From Paenibacillus sp. 1011MAR3C5 (GTDB lineage: Bacteria; Bacillota; Bacilli; Paenibacillales; Paenibacillaceae): 64,000 bases of DNA. Made by a program: the position numbers and the translations under genes. Location: positions 21,111 through 85,110 of the forward strand of contig NZ_QZCF01000014.1 in assembly GCF_003591485.1 (NCBI RefSeq), in the 5' to 3' direction. Each line of letters starts with the position of its first letter. Position 1 is the first letter of the stretch. The notes beneath the pieces are model-generated. The model had not been told where the DNA came from, made no database searches, and was given only the letters and a program-made list of their open reading frames with translations. Shown piece by piece: positions 1 through 8,026 of the stretch.

Positions 1-350
1 TGGAGAAGCGCAACGGCATGTTTCTTCAGACCCAGGATGCTTACCTGAACGTAGCGGGAGGCGTCAAGCTTGATGAACCGGCAGTCGATCTCGCGGCGGC
101 GGTCAGTCTGGCGTCCAGCTTCCGGGATGCGCCGACAAAGCCGTATGACGTGATCTTCGGCGAAGTAGGCCTGACCGGCGAGGTGAGAGCCGTATCCCGT
201 GCGGAACAACGGGTGAAGGAGGCCGAGAAGCTCGGCTTCAAGCGGGTGATCATGCCGGAGAAAAGCCTGAAAGGCTGGAAAGCTCCGGATGGCATCGAAA
301 TTATCGGAGTTGGAACGGTAGCGGAAGCACTTAAGGCAGCGCTTGGATAG
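1..350 (+). CDS. radA: DNA repair protein RadA/Sms, C-terminal part (5' end outside window)
   Basis: RadA is a RecA-like ATPase and branch-migration helicase used in recombination and repair. Only the last 115 residues are here, read in frame from base 3. They form the Lon-protease-like C-terminal domain: the AGGVKLDEPAVDLA segment, then GEVGLTGEVRAVSRAEQRV, both typical of the RadA C-terminus. The ATPase and zinc-finger parts lie upstream, outside the window. The next gene, disA, begins 11 bp after the stop; radA-disA is the Bacillus order. Confidence 0.95.
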   Translation, partial: EKRNGMFLQTQDAYLNVAGGVKLDEPAVDLAAAVSLASSFRDAPTKPYDVIFGEVGLTGEVRAVSRAEQRVKEAEKLGFKRVIMPEKSLKGWKAPDGIEIIGVGTVAEALKAALG

Positions 351-361
351 GGGGGCATCAG

Positions 362-1438
362 ATGAAAGAACCGACACAGCAGGAAGTCATGAATCAGCTT
401 TTGCAATTAGTTGCGCCAGGCACCCCTTTTCGTGAAGGGTTAGAAAACGTGCTTAGAGCAAAAACAGGCGCTCTGATTGTTGTAGGCTACAGTCCAGAAG
501 TCATGGAAGTCGTCGACGGCGGCTTCTCCATCAATTGCGATTTTTCGTCCAACTATCTATACGAGCTTGCAAAGATGGACGGCGCGATTATTATGAGCGA
601 GGATATGAGACGTATTCTGTATGCGAATACCCAGCTCATTCCGAACAGCTCGATTCCATCTATCGAGACGGGGATTCGCCACAGGACGGCGGAGAGGGTC
701 GCGAAGCAGACGGGCAAGCTGGTCGTGTCCATCTCACAGCGTCGTAATATTATTACGTTATACCAGGGCAATCTGCGCTATTCACTGAAGGATATGGGCG
801 TCATCCTGACCAAGGCGAATCAGGCGATTCAGACACTGGAGAAATACAAGGCGGTCCTGACACAGTCCTTCACGAATCTGTCTGCACTGGAATTCGAGGA
901 GCTCGTTACGTTGCAAGAGGTGGCCCACGTCATCCAGCGCGTGGAGATGGTGCTGCGCATTAAGATGGAGATTAACCGTTATGTGAACGAACTTGGCACA
1001 GAAGGCCGTCTGATCAGCATGCAGATGGATGAACTGGTCGGCGGAGTTGAAGAAGATGGCTGGTTCTTATTGAAGGATTATGCGAAAGATAACTCGGATG
1101 AGAAAATCCGCGAGATCCGCAATGGACTGAAGAAGCTCAGCTCGGAGGAGCTTCTCGATGCTACGCCGATCGTGCGTCTGATCGGTTATCCGCATACGAA
1201 CAATATGGCGGATGAATCGGTTTCGCCTCGCGGCTACAGATTGCTTAATAAAATTCCGAGACTGCCGTTTATTATTATGAATAATCTGGTAGAACGCTTC
1301 CAGCGGCTCCCTCATATTCTCATGGCAACTATCGAGGAGCTGGATGAAGTAGACGGAATTGGAGAGGTACGGGCACGGGCGATCAAGGACGGACTGCGCC
1401 GCATTCAGGAGCAGATGTTTATTGACAGGCAAATCTAA
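362..1438 (+). CDS. disA: DNA integrity scanning diadenylate cyclase DisA
   Basis: DisA makes cyclic di-AMP from two ATP and slows synthesis when it meets branched DNA, so it links chromosome integrity to sporulation. The protein is 358 residues, the family length. The DAC domain occupies about residues 10-145, with the catalytic DGA triplet at 73-75 and the RHR triplet at 106-108. A helical linker follows, then a C-terminal helix-hairpin-helix DNA-binding domain (IEELDEVDGIGEVRARAIKD). A GGGGG run lies just ahead of the ATG. It is probably co-transcribed with radA, and RadA is known to modulate DisA in Bacillus. Confidence 0.97.
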   Translation: MKEPTQQEVMNQLLQLVAPGTPFREGLENVLRAKTGALIVVGYSPEVMEVVDGGFSINCDFSSNYLYELAKMDGAIIMSEDMRRILYANTQLIPNSSIPSIETGIRHRTAERVAKQTGKLVVSISQRRNIITLYQGNLRYSLKDMGVILTKANQAIQTLEKYKAVLTQSFTNLSALEFEELVTLQEVAHVIQRVEMVLRIKMEINRYVNELGTEGRLISMQMDELVGGVEEDGWFLLKDYAKDNSDEKIREIRNGLKKLSSEELLDATPIVRLIGYPHTNNMADESVSPRGYRLLNKIPRLPFIIMNNLVERFQRLPHILMATIEELDEVDGIGEVRARAIKDGLRRIQEQMFIDRQI

Positions 1439-1471
1439 ATCCCATACAATTGATAGAATGTGTTCCAAACT

Positions 1472-1495
1472 TTATAGGGCTGTGCAGCCTTATAA
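1472..1495. promoter_or_regulatory. 24-bp inverted repeat covering a possible pssA -10 box
   Basis: Two 11-bp arms separated by TG form a dyad with one G-T pair. A TATAAT hexamer at 1491-1496 overlaps the right arm. No convincing -35 lies 17-18 bp upstream, and no T-run follows, so it does not look like a terminator. It could be an operator or a leader hairpin ahead of pssA, whose start is 30 bp downstream. Confidence 0.35.
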
Positions 1496-1525
1496 TTGGG
1501 GCATAGTAGAGAAGAGGTGGAATAG

Positions 1526-2272
1526 ATGATCGCAAAATCGATACCGAGCCTTCTCACGGTTGGCAACTTATTTCTTGGCGTCATCGCCATTATCTTGGTA
1601 TTCAACGAGAAGCCTGCGTTGGCCGCCATGATGGTGTTGATCGCCATGCTGCTTGACGGCGTGGACGGACGGGTCGCGCGAGCGCTAAATGCCCAAAGCG
1701 AATTCGGCAAAGAGCTGGATTCCTTGTCAGATGTCATCTCTTTCGGCGTGGCGCCGGCTTTTATTATGTATGTTGTAGCTTTTCAGGACCTTAGTCCTGC
1801 GCTTGCATGGACTGCAACCGCCTTATTCCCGATCTGCGGTGCGCTGAGACTAGCGCGGTTCAATGTCATTACGAGCAATGCTGGCTATTTCATCGGGCTT
1901 CCGATTCCTGCGGCTGGCGGCGTATTGGCGACTTTGGCTTTATTCAAAGAAGATATTCCGGTTTCCGTTTTGCTTACGAGCACACTCGTTCTGGCCCTCT
2001 TGATGGTCAGCACGATTCGATATCCAAATTTCAAGAAAGTCGGCATTCCGCGCAGCGCCGTATGGGTGGTTCCGATCATTGTGGTCGTATCCGTCATTCT
2101 GGGGCTGCTGTTCGAGAGCCAGCTATCTAAAATCCTGTTCATTCCGCTTTTGGTTTATGCGCTCTACGGTCTAAAAAAAAACGTTGACCGTCGTCTACCG
2201 AAACGGTTCCGTAAGCGCGACAAGGCACAGGAGTCAACCGAAGAATCGGTTAATACTGAAAAGCCGGCCTAG
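1526..2272 (+). CDS. pssA: CDP-diacylglycerol--serine O-phosphatidyltransferase
   Basis: It makes phosphatidylserine from CDP-diacylglycerol and serine at the membrane, the committed step to phosphatidylethanolamine. The CDP-alcohol phosphotransferase motif D-x2-D-G-x2-A-R-x8-G-x3-D-x3-D is complete: D44, D47-G48, A51-R52, G61, D65, D69. Several hydrophobic segments span residues 5-205, and the last 40 residues are basic then acidic and cytoplasmic. At 248 residues it has a normal class-II Pss length. An AGAGGTGG ribosome site precedes the ATG. B. subtilis keeps pssA elsewhere; a place next to disA is a Paenibacillus-like arrangement (recollection). Confidence 0.92.
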   Translation: MIAKSIPSLLTVGNLFLGVIAIILVFNEKPALAAMMVLIAMLLDGVDGRVARALNAQSEFGKELDSLSDVISFGVAPAFIMYVVAFQDLSPALAWTATALFPICGALRLARFNVITSNAGYFIGLPIPAAGGVLATLALFKEDIPVSVLLTSTLVLALLMVSTIRYPNFKKVGIPRSAVWVVPIIVVVSVILGLLFESQLSKILFIPLLVYALYGLKKNVDRRLPKRFRKRDKAQESTEESVNTEKPA

Positions 2273-2290
2273 ACTGGCAGCAACTTTACG

Positions 2291-2340
2291 AAAAAGAACG
2301 TTCCGCAGTCCTCCATGGACGGGAACGTTCTTTTTATTAT
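2291..2340 (+). terminator. Rho-independent terminator after pssA
   Basis: A 14-bp stem (2291-2304 with 2322-2335) is flanked by A-rich sequence on the left and T-rich on the right. It could serve both pssA and the convergent gene at 2370-2765. Confidence 0.85.
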
Positions 2341-2369
2341 GTCGATGTCTTATGGTTCTCTTGAAGTGC

Positions 2370-2765
2370 CTAAGTAAGATTGAATAGGCCAAGCGTCGAG
2401 CACTTGTCGTATTCGTCGGCGACTACCTCGTCGAGCTGGATCTGAAGCAGATTACACAGAGCGGTCATGTAAAATAAATTTCGCCCAAGCTCGCTCTTCA
2501 GCACCTCGTTGCAATGTTCGCACAGCGAACCCGCCAAATGACTCTCCAGCGTTTCTTTCGCATCTTGCAAATTCAATTCGTCGGAATACTGCTGCTTGCG
2601 GGCATTCAATTCGATACAGCCGCAGTCTGTTACAGCTTTCGTGACCGCGCGGTTAACGGATGCGCCGGATTGTCCCAGCTTGGACAATACGTCCAGCAAG
2701 CTGCGATGCCGCAGCAGGAGCTCCGATACTTGCTGCTGGAATTGATCCAGTGTTGGAGCATTCAT
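2370..2765 (-). CDS. Small conserved protein, DUF1573-like (uncertain)
   Basis: This 131-residue soluble protein has paired cysteines: CGC near residue 49, a CEHC motif near 90 and a late KCSTLG. The CxxC pair and spaced cysteines could bind metal. I recall close relatives in Paenibacillus annotated as DUF1573-domain proteins at this locus, but the family label is from memory and the function unknown. I chose the ATG at 2765 because GAGGTGG sits 7-8 bases ahead; an upstream in-frame GTG at 2783 has its only purine-rich site almost touching it. The gene is convergent with pssA and divergent from the PIN/TRAM gene. Confidence 0.7.
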   Translation of the reverse strand: MNAPTLDQFQQQVSELLLRHRSLLDVLSKLGQSGASVNRAVTKAVTDCGCIELNARKQQYSDELNLQDAKETLESHLAGSLCEHCNEVLKSELGRNLFYMTALCNLLQIQLDEVVADEYDKCSTLGLFNLT

Positions 2766-2813
2766 GGATTCCACCTCATTCACCCACCTTGAGTAGAAGT
2801 AATCTCTTTACCT

Positions 2814-2842
2814 ATTATAAACCTCCGGGACATTGTTTTCCA
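2814..2842 (-). promoter_or_regulatory. Candidate sigma-A promoter for the reverse-strand small gene
   Basis: Read on the minus strand: TGGAAA (2842-2837), 17-bp spacer, TATAAT (2819-2814), about 50 bp ahead of the ATG at 2765. The -10 is perfect and the -35 is weak (4 of 6). Confidence 0.4.
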
Positions 2843-2928
2843 CAAGACATAAGATATTGAACATTTTGCCTATTGCCACGATTAGGTATTGAAAGATTGG
2901 ATCATAATTGTAATGGAGGTGAACCATT

Positions 2929-4026
2929 ATGGTTAGACGAATGATACAGTTAATCGGGTTATTGTTTGGCGGAATGGCTGGCAGTGAGGTGTACAAATGG
3001 GTGAACGGTTCGACCGTGTGGACGAGCTCCTCATTCGGCATGCTGCAGCAATCCGGCACTTATTACATGAATGTAGGGATAGGAGCCTTATTCGGCGTAA
3101 TCGCTGCAACGATTCTAGCACGTCCGGCTATCTCGTATATGCAGAAGGGTGTCGAGCTTACGTCCGAGATGCCGCTGAGACAGCTGCTTGCCGGCGCGGG
3201 AGGCTTGCTGTGCGGCTTGCTGCTTGCTGTGCTGCTCTATCCAGCCGTATCGAGCTTCGAGAGCGTAGGTGCCTTGCTCCCGGCGGTTATGGCGCTAGTA
3301 TTCGGCTACTTAGGCTTGCGAATCGGTCTATCCAAGCAAGAAGAAATTGCTGAAGGATTCCAGCAGCTTGCAGAGAGCCGGCGTGCGGTACCTGTACAGG
3401 ATCAGTCGGGTACGTATGAGGAGCATAAAATTTTGGATACAAGTGTCATTATTGATGGCCGGATTGCGGATATTTGCAAAACAGGCTTTATCGAGGGAAC
3501 GCTTGTCATACCGGAATTCGTACTGGAAGAGCTGCAGCATATTGCAGATTCTTCTGATCTGCTCAAGCGCAACCGCGGACGCAGAGGCCTTGATATTCTG
3601 AACAAGATTCAGAAGGAGCTCGATGTGAAGGTGCTGATCTACGAAGGAGATTTCGAAGAGATCGGCGAGGTGGACAGCAAGCTTGTGAAGCTGGCGAAGG
3701 CGCTCAGCGGCAAGGTTGTGACCAATGATTTTAATTTGAACAAAGTGTGCGAATTGCAGGGCGTCTCCGTTCTGAACATTAACGACCTTGCCAATGCCGT
3801 CAAGCCGGTCGTATTGCCGGGTGAAGAAATTATCGTTCAAGTGATCAAGGATGGCAAGGAGCACGGGCAGGGCGTAGCATATCTGGATGACGGCACGATG
3901 ATCGTCGTGGAAGGCGGCCGTGACTACATCGGAACGACGATGGAGGTGCTCGTGACGAGCGTTCTGCAGACGTCTGCGGGCCGGATGATATTTGCCAAGC
4001 CGAAGCTGTTGGAAAAAGCGCAGTAA
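2929..4026 (+). CDS. yacL: PIN/TRAM-domain membrane protein (YacL family)
   Basis: The 365-residue protein has about four N-terminal membrane segments (residues 5-20, 42-62, 83-104, 108-126). A cytoplasmic PIN nuclease-type domain follows, starting at ILDTSVIIDGRIADI (about 168-182) with further acidic residues in EEL and VVTNDFNLN. A C-terminal TRAM nucleic-acid-binding domain ends the protein (about 300-360). PIN domains are metal-dependent RNases; the substrate of this family is not established. TGGAGGTG precedes the ATG. The order disA ... yacL-ispD-ispF matches Bacillus. About 150 bp without a recognisable gene separate it from ispD. Confidence 0.93.
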   Translation: MVRRMIQLIGLLFGGMAGSEVYKWVNGSTVWTSSSFGMLQQSGTYYMNVGIGALFGVIAATILARPAISYMQKGVELTSEMPLRQLLAGAGGLLCGLLLAVLLYPAVSSFESVGALLPAVMALVFGYLGLRIGLSKQEEIAEGFQQLAESRRAVPVQDQSGTYEEHKILDTSVIIDGRIADICKTGFIEGTLVIPEFVLEELQHIADSSDLLKRNRGRRGLDILNKIQKELDVKVLIYEGDFEEIGEVDSKLVKLAKALSGKVVTNDFNLNKVCELQGVSVLNINDLANAVKPVVLPGEEIIVQVIKDGKEHGQGVAYLDDGTMIVVEGGRDYIGTTMEVLVTSVLQTSAGRMIFAKPKLLEKAQ

Positions 4027-4177
4027 CGAGGTATGATAGTACTATTGTACTCGGGATGAGCTTGTATTGTATGCGCAGGTGCGCGGGGAGCTGATCCAGC
4101 AGCGCGTATCGAACGGATGCCGGGTGAGAGATGGCTTAACCGTCTGCGCCTGACAACAGTTCAAGGCGGGTTGAAGC

Positions 4178-4885
4178 ATGGTAGAGAAGTGGGGAGTCGT
4201 CATCGTAGCGGCCGGACGCGGCACGCGCATGGGGACAAATGAAAGCAAACAATATTTGCATTTGGCGAACAAGCCAATTCTAGTTCATACGCTGGAGCTG
4301 TTCCAGCGGCTGAGCTTTGTGAATGAAATTTCCTTAGTTGTTGGAGCCGATGATATCGAACGATGCCAGTCGTGGGTACGCGAATACGGACTCTCCAAGG
4401 TGACCTCCGTGCTTGGCGGAGGACAGGAGAGGCAGCATTCCGTTCTGCGCGGTCTCGAGAAGCTCACGTCGGACTGGGTGATGGTGCATGACGGCGTGCG
4501 TCCGCTTGTATCGGAGGCGGCGGTGGAGAACTGCTGCAGAACTGCGCTTCAAGGCGGAGCAGCCGTTCTTGCCGTGCCGGTAAAGGACACCATCAAGCAG
4601 GTAGACCAAAGCGGCGTCATCGTATCGACACCGGATCGCAGAAGCTTGTGGGCGATACAAACCCCGCAGGCTTTTCGACGTGTATTGCTGCTTGAAGCGC
4701 ATAAGCAGGCTTCCGAAGCAGGGTTTCTAGGTACCGACGATGCTATGGTCGTGGAGCGAATGGGCGCTCCCGTCACCGTAGCGGAGGGGGATTACACAAA
4801 TATTAAGATTACGACGCCTGACGATTTGCCGTATGCGGAGTTTTTGCTGGGGCAGCGAAGGATGGAGAGGGGAAGTATGACATGA
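4178..4885 (+). CDS. ispD: 2-C-methyl-D-erythritol 4-phosphate cytidylyltransferase
   Basis: It transfers CMP from CTP to methylerythritol phosphate in the MEP route to isoprenoids. The 235-residue protein begins with the nucleotide-binding loop VVIVAAGRGTRMG (about residues 6-18). It has the family segments VMVHDGVRPLVS and PVKDTIK and ends with ITTPDDLPYAE. The stop overlaps the ispF start by 4 bp (ATGA), so the two consecutive MEP enzymes are probably translationally coupled. Confidence 0.96.
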   Translation: MVEKWGVVIVAAGRGTRMGTNESKQYLHLANKPILVHTLELFQRLSFVNEISLVVGADDIERCQSWVREYGLSKVTSVLGGGQERQHSVLRGLEKLTSDWVMVHDGVRPLVSEAAVENCCRTALQGGAAVLAVPVKDTIKQVDQSGVIVSTPDRRSLWAIQTPQAFRRVLLLEAHKQASEAGFLGTDDAMVVERMGAPVTVAEGDYTNIKITTPDDLPYAEFLLGQRRMERGSMT

Positions 4886-5358
4886 TTCGAATTGGACAAG
4901 GATTTGACGTACATCAATTGGTGGAAGGCCGTCCATGCATTATAGGAGGCGTAACCATTCCATATGAGAAAGGGCTGCTTGGCCATTCTGATGCGGACGT
5001 ATTGCTGCACGCGATCTCCGATGCGATTCTAGGAGCGCTCGGGCTTGGCGATATCGGCAAGCATTTTCCCGATACGGATGACGCCTTCAAGGATGCGGAC
5101 AGCCTGAAGCTGCTGGAGCGGGTATGGGAGCTGGTGAAGGAGCGCGGGTATAAGCTTGGCAATATCGACTCTACGATTATCGCGCAGCGTCCGAAGATGC
5201 TGCCTTACATCCCGCAGATGGCGGAGATTATCGCCAAGGCATTGGAGGCCGATATCTCGCAGGTTAACGTCAAAGCGACAACTACCGAGCAGCTTGGCTT
5301 CGCAGGTCGCGGAGAGGGCATCGCCGCTCAATCGGCTGTACTGTTGTTGAAGGTGTAG
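4882..5358 (+). CDS. ispF: 2-C-methyl-D-erythritol 2,4-cyclodiphosphate synthase
   Basis: It closes the cyclodiphosphate ring in the MEP pathway, releasing CMP, and works as a trimer with a bound metal. At 158 residues it has the standard length. Metal ligands are visible as D8 and H10 in GFDVHQL and H42 in LLGHSDADVLLHA. The C-terminal TTEQLGFAGRGEGIAAQ signature is intact. It overlaps ispD and ends the operon; a 730-bp repeat-filled gap follows. Confidence 0.97.
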   Translation: MIRIGQGFDVHQLVEGRPCIIGGVTIPYEKGLLGHSDADVLLHAISDAILGALGLGDIGKHFPDTDDAFKDADSLKLLERVWELVKERGYKLGNIDSTIIAQRPKMLPYIPQMAEIIAKALEADISQVNVKATTTEQLGFAGRGEGIAAQSAVLLLKV

Positions 5359-5446
5359 ACCTTGGCTACCTCTTGCGTCGCTCAGATATTCTCCCGAGTG
5401 AAGAGTGCAACGTCTCTATACGGACGATCTGATTGCGGAGATGAAC

Positions 5447-5870
5447 AGCGTTGCGAGAAACAGCTAAATCGCGAAAATGACGTCGCAGGACGGATTAGTG
5501 TTGTGTGGCACGCTTATATGGCCGATGTTGCTAAATGGAGCGAAATAGCGTTGCGAGAAACGCTTAAATCGCGAAAACGATGTCGCAGGACGGATTAGTG
5601 TTGCCAGAAACGCTTAATCGACCAGTTGCTGCTAAATGGAGCGAAATAGCGTTGTGAGAAACAGCTAAATCGCGAAAATGACGTCGCAGGACGGATTAGT
5701 GTTGCGTGGCACGCTTAACCGACCAGTTGCTGCTAAATGAAACGAAATAGCGTTGTGAGAAACAGCTAAATCGCGAAAATGATGCCGCAGGACGGATTAG
5801 TGTTGCCAAAAACGTTTAATCGACCAGTTGCTGCTAAATGGAACGAAATAGCGTTGTGTACAACGCCTAA
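5447..5870. repeat. Tandem hairpin-repeat array, family 1 (ispF-gltX gap)
   Basis: Nine dyads, each an AGCGTT or AGTGTT arm, a 5-8 base loop and an AACGCT-like arm, start at 5447, 5497, 5547, 5597, 5648, 5698, 5749, 5799 and 5850. Steps are 50 or 51 bp. Alternate units are more alike, so the full period is 101 bp (for example GCTAAATG at 5530, 5631, 5732, 5833). Dyads are commonly followed by TTAA(A)T. There is no conserved coding frame. The rest of the 5359-6091 gap shows no gene. Confidence 0.85.
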
Positions 5871-6091
5871 ATGACTGAATCTGCGACATAGCCAGCTATA
5901 GCGCTACCAAGCTTATAGAAAGTAGATTGGCAGTAGTGAATGTAGAGTAGTATGATTGAAAAACGTTCAGCTCAAAGCAAGAGAAACGGCGAACTTATCA
6001 TATTTCATCTTGCAACCGAACCATTGGAATGAGTCAACAATATAAGCTAGAGAAATTGTTAACGTGCTACATCCTAAGGAGGAAAAAAACG

Positions 6092-7552
6092 ATGACAGCA
6101 GAAGTGCGCGTTCGTTACGCCCCGTCGCCAACGGGTCATTTGCATATCGGCAACGCCAGAACGGCCTTATTCAACTATCTATTCGCCAGAAATCAAGGCG
6201 GCAAATTCATTATCCGTATCGAGGATACCGATGTGAAGCGCAATGTCGCCGGCGGTGAAGAGAACCAGCTGACTTACTTGAAGTGGCTCGGTATCGATTG
6301 GGATGAGAGCATCGACATAGGCGGGGGCTACGGTCCATACCGCCAGACGGAACGTCTGGATATATATCGCCAATACTGGAAGGAGCTGCTTGACCGCGGT
6401 CTCGCTTACCGTTGCTACTGCACGGAAGAAGAGCTGGAGCGGGAGCGCGAAGAGCAGACTGAGCGCGGCGAAACTCCGCGTTACTCCGGCAAGCATCGCA
6501 ACCTGACGCCTGAGCAGCAGCAGGCTTTTGAATCGGAAGGCCGCGTTGCCAGCATTCGCTTCCGTGTGCCGGAAGGCAAGACCTATGCTTTTGACGATAT
6601 GGTAAAAGGCTCAATCAGTTTCGATACAACGGAGATGGGCGACTTTGTCATCGTGAAGAAGGACGGAATCCCGACATACAACTTTGCCGTGGTGCTGGAC
6701 GATCATTTGATGAAAATCAGCCATGTGCTGCGCGGAGAAGACCATATCTCCAACACGCCTCGTCAGCTCATGATCTATGAAGCGTTCGGCTGGGAGCCTC
6801 CAGTATTCGCGCATATGACTCTGATCGTGAACGAAAATAAGAAAAAACTGAGCAAGCGCGACGAATCCATCATTCAGTTCATTGAGCAGTATGATGATCT
6901 TGGCTATTTGCCTGAAGCTCTGTTCAACTTCATAACGCTGCTGGGCTGGTCGCCGGAGGGTGAGCAAGAGATGTTCACCCGCGACGAGCTGGTGGCTGTA
7001 TTCAACTCCAATCGTCTGAGCAAAAGCCCGGCTGTATTCGATACGCAGAAGCTTAGCTGGATGAACGGCGAATATATGAAAAAAGCGGATCTGGCCCGCG
7101 TCGTTGACCTCTGTCTGCCTCACCTGCAGCAAGCAGGCTGCATTCCAGATACGCTGGATGCAGTGGGGAGAGAATGGGTGACAGCGCTTGTGGCGCTTCA
7201 TCAGGACAAGCTTCGCTTCGCGGCGGATATCGTTCCGGTAACGGAACTATTCTTCCGCGAGACGGTGGCGGACGAAGAGGAGGCTGCTGCGGTGCTATCG
7301 GAAGAACAGGTTCCGACGGTTCTGGGTCAATTCCTGGCTCTGCTGGAGGCCAAAGCAGCACCATTCACAGCGGACGGCATCAAAGAAATGATCAAGACGG
7401 TCCAAAAGGAATCGGGCTTCAAAGGGAAAGCATTGTTCATGCCGATCCGCGCGGCTCTGACAGGCCAGACGCATGGTCCGGATTTGAATCAATCCATTGC
7501 TTTGCTGGGTGAGCCGAAAGTCATTGCCAGACTGAAAGCGCGTCTAGGATAG
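6092..7552 (+). CDS. gltX: Glutamyl-tRNA synthetase
   Basis: This class Ic synthetase charges tRNA-Glu and, in most Firmicutes, also mischarges tRNA-Gln for later transamidation. The 486-residue protein carries the HIGH-type motif in APSPTGHLHIGNART near the N-terminus, the KMSKS-type motif KKLSKRDES mid-protein, and an anticodon-binding C-terminal half. I chose the ATG at 6092 because AAGGAGG at 6076-6082 is 9 bases upstream; the frame stays open 21 codons further but without a ribosome site. It stands alone between a repeat array and the Cys T-box. Confidence 0.97.
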   Translation: MTAEVRVRYAPSPTGHLHIGNARTALFNYLFARNQGGKFIIRIEDTDVKRNVAGGEENQLTYLKWLGIDWDESIDIGGGYGPYRQTERLDIYRQYWKELLDRGLAYRCYCTEEELEREREEQTERGETPRYSGKHRNLTPEQQQAFESEGRVASIRFRVPEGKTYAFDDMVKGSISFDTTEMGDFVIVKKDGIPTYNFAVVLDDHLMKISHVLRGEDHISNTPRQLMIYEAFGWEPPVFAHMTLIVNENKKKLSKRDESIIQFIEQYDDLGYLPEALFNFITLLGWSPEGEQEMFTRDELVAVFNSNRLSKSPAVFDTQKLSWMNGEYMKKADLARVVDLCLPHLQQAGCIPDTLDAVGREWVTALVALHQDKLRFAADIVPVTELFFRETVADEEEAAAVLSEEQVPTVLGQFLALLEAKAAPFTADGIKEMIKTVQKESGFKGKALFMPIRAALTGQTHGPDLNQSIALLGEPKVIARLKARLG

Positions 7553-7598
7553 AGACATAAAGCGGAAGATCGCCGTGATGAACTTTTGAATGGAATGC

Positions 7599-7626
7599 TT
7601 GCACTTTTTTTGCGATTCGGTATACT
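7599..7626 (+). promoter_or_regulatory. Sigma-A promoter of the cysE-cysS operon
   Basis: TTGCAC at 7599-7604, 16-bp spacer, TATACT at 7621-7626. It sits just ahead of the T-box leader, about 400 bp upstream of cysE. Confidence 0.7.
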
Positions 7627-7632
7627 ATGACT

Positions 7633-7970
7633 ATCAATAAGATGAATCGGCCATGAACAGGAGAAGTACGTTAGCTGTGGATTCGCAGAGAGGACAACCG
7701 TCATTCGAATCACTCATTACGAGATTGGAATGGGGCTGAAAGTTGTCTAGTCCGCTTGAACGGAAATATGCACCTGGGAGCCTTGTTCCGAGCTGCTGTC
7801 TCAATCGGTATCAACCGACGGATAGCAGGGTAGGCGACAACGTAAAGTCTGCGTTAAAGACGTGAAGATGTGCAGCCGACGGCTATGAAAGCCGATCGTG
7901 TTGTTCAAGCAGAGTGGAACCGCGAGACGACGCCTCTGCAGCTTAATGCTGCAGGGGCTTTTTATTATTT
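7633..7970 (+). ncRNA. T-box leader, cysteine-specific
   Basis: An uncharged-tRNA-sensing leader of cysE-cysS. The T-box core AGAGTGGAACCGCG lies at about 7911-7924, next to an 11-bp terminator stem (7932-7942 with 7948-7958) and T-rich tail. Stem I begins near 7660 with the AGTA-type segment GAGAAGTACG. The specifier loop reads AAATATGCACC with TGC (Cys) at 7769-7771, directly before the usual ACC. Uncharged tRNA-Cys should pair there and with TGGA in the T-box to block termination, raising cysteine synthesis and tRNA-Cys charging together. Specificity is read from sequence; folding was done by eye. Confidence 0.9.
7932..7970 (+). terminator. T-box-controlled terminator
   Basis: Stem of 11 bp with one G-U pair, 5-base loop TTAAT, followed by TTTTTTATTATTT. 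This is the off-state structure of the leader. Confidence 0.9.
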
Positions 7971-8026
7971 TGCGGTAGAGAGATAGCAAGGGATAGGTTT
8001 GGCAGCTTTGAAGGGAGAGGTCATCC

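Noticed and set aside
4027..4177. Short open stretch between yacL and ispD (DELVLYAQVRGELIQQ)
   Set aside because: About 35 codons with no start or ribosome site; no family resemblance.
5362..5598. 78-codon open frame in the ispF-gltX gap
   Set aside because: It runs through the hairpin-repeat array, has no ribosome site, and repeats itself with the array.
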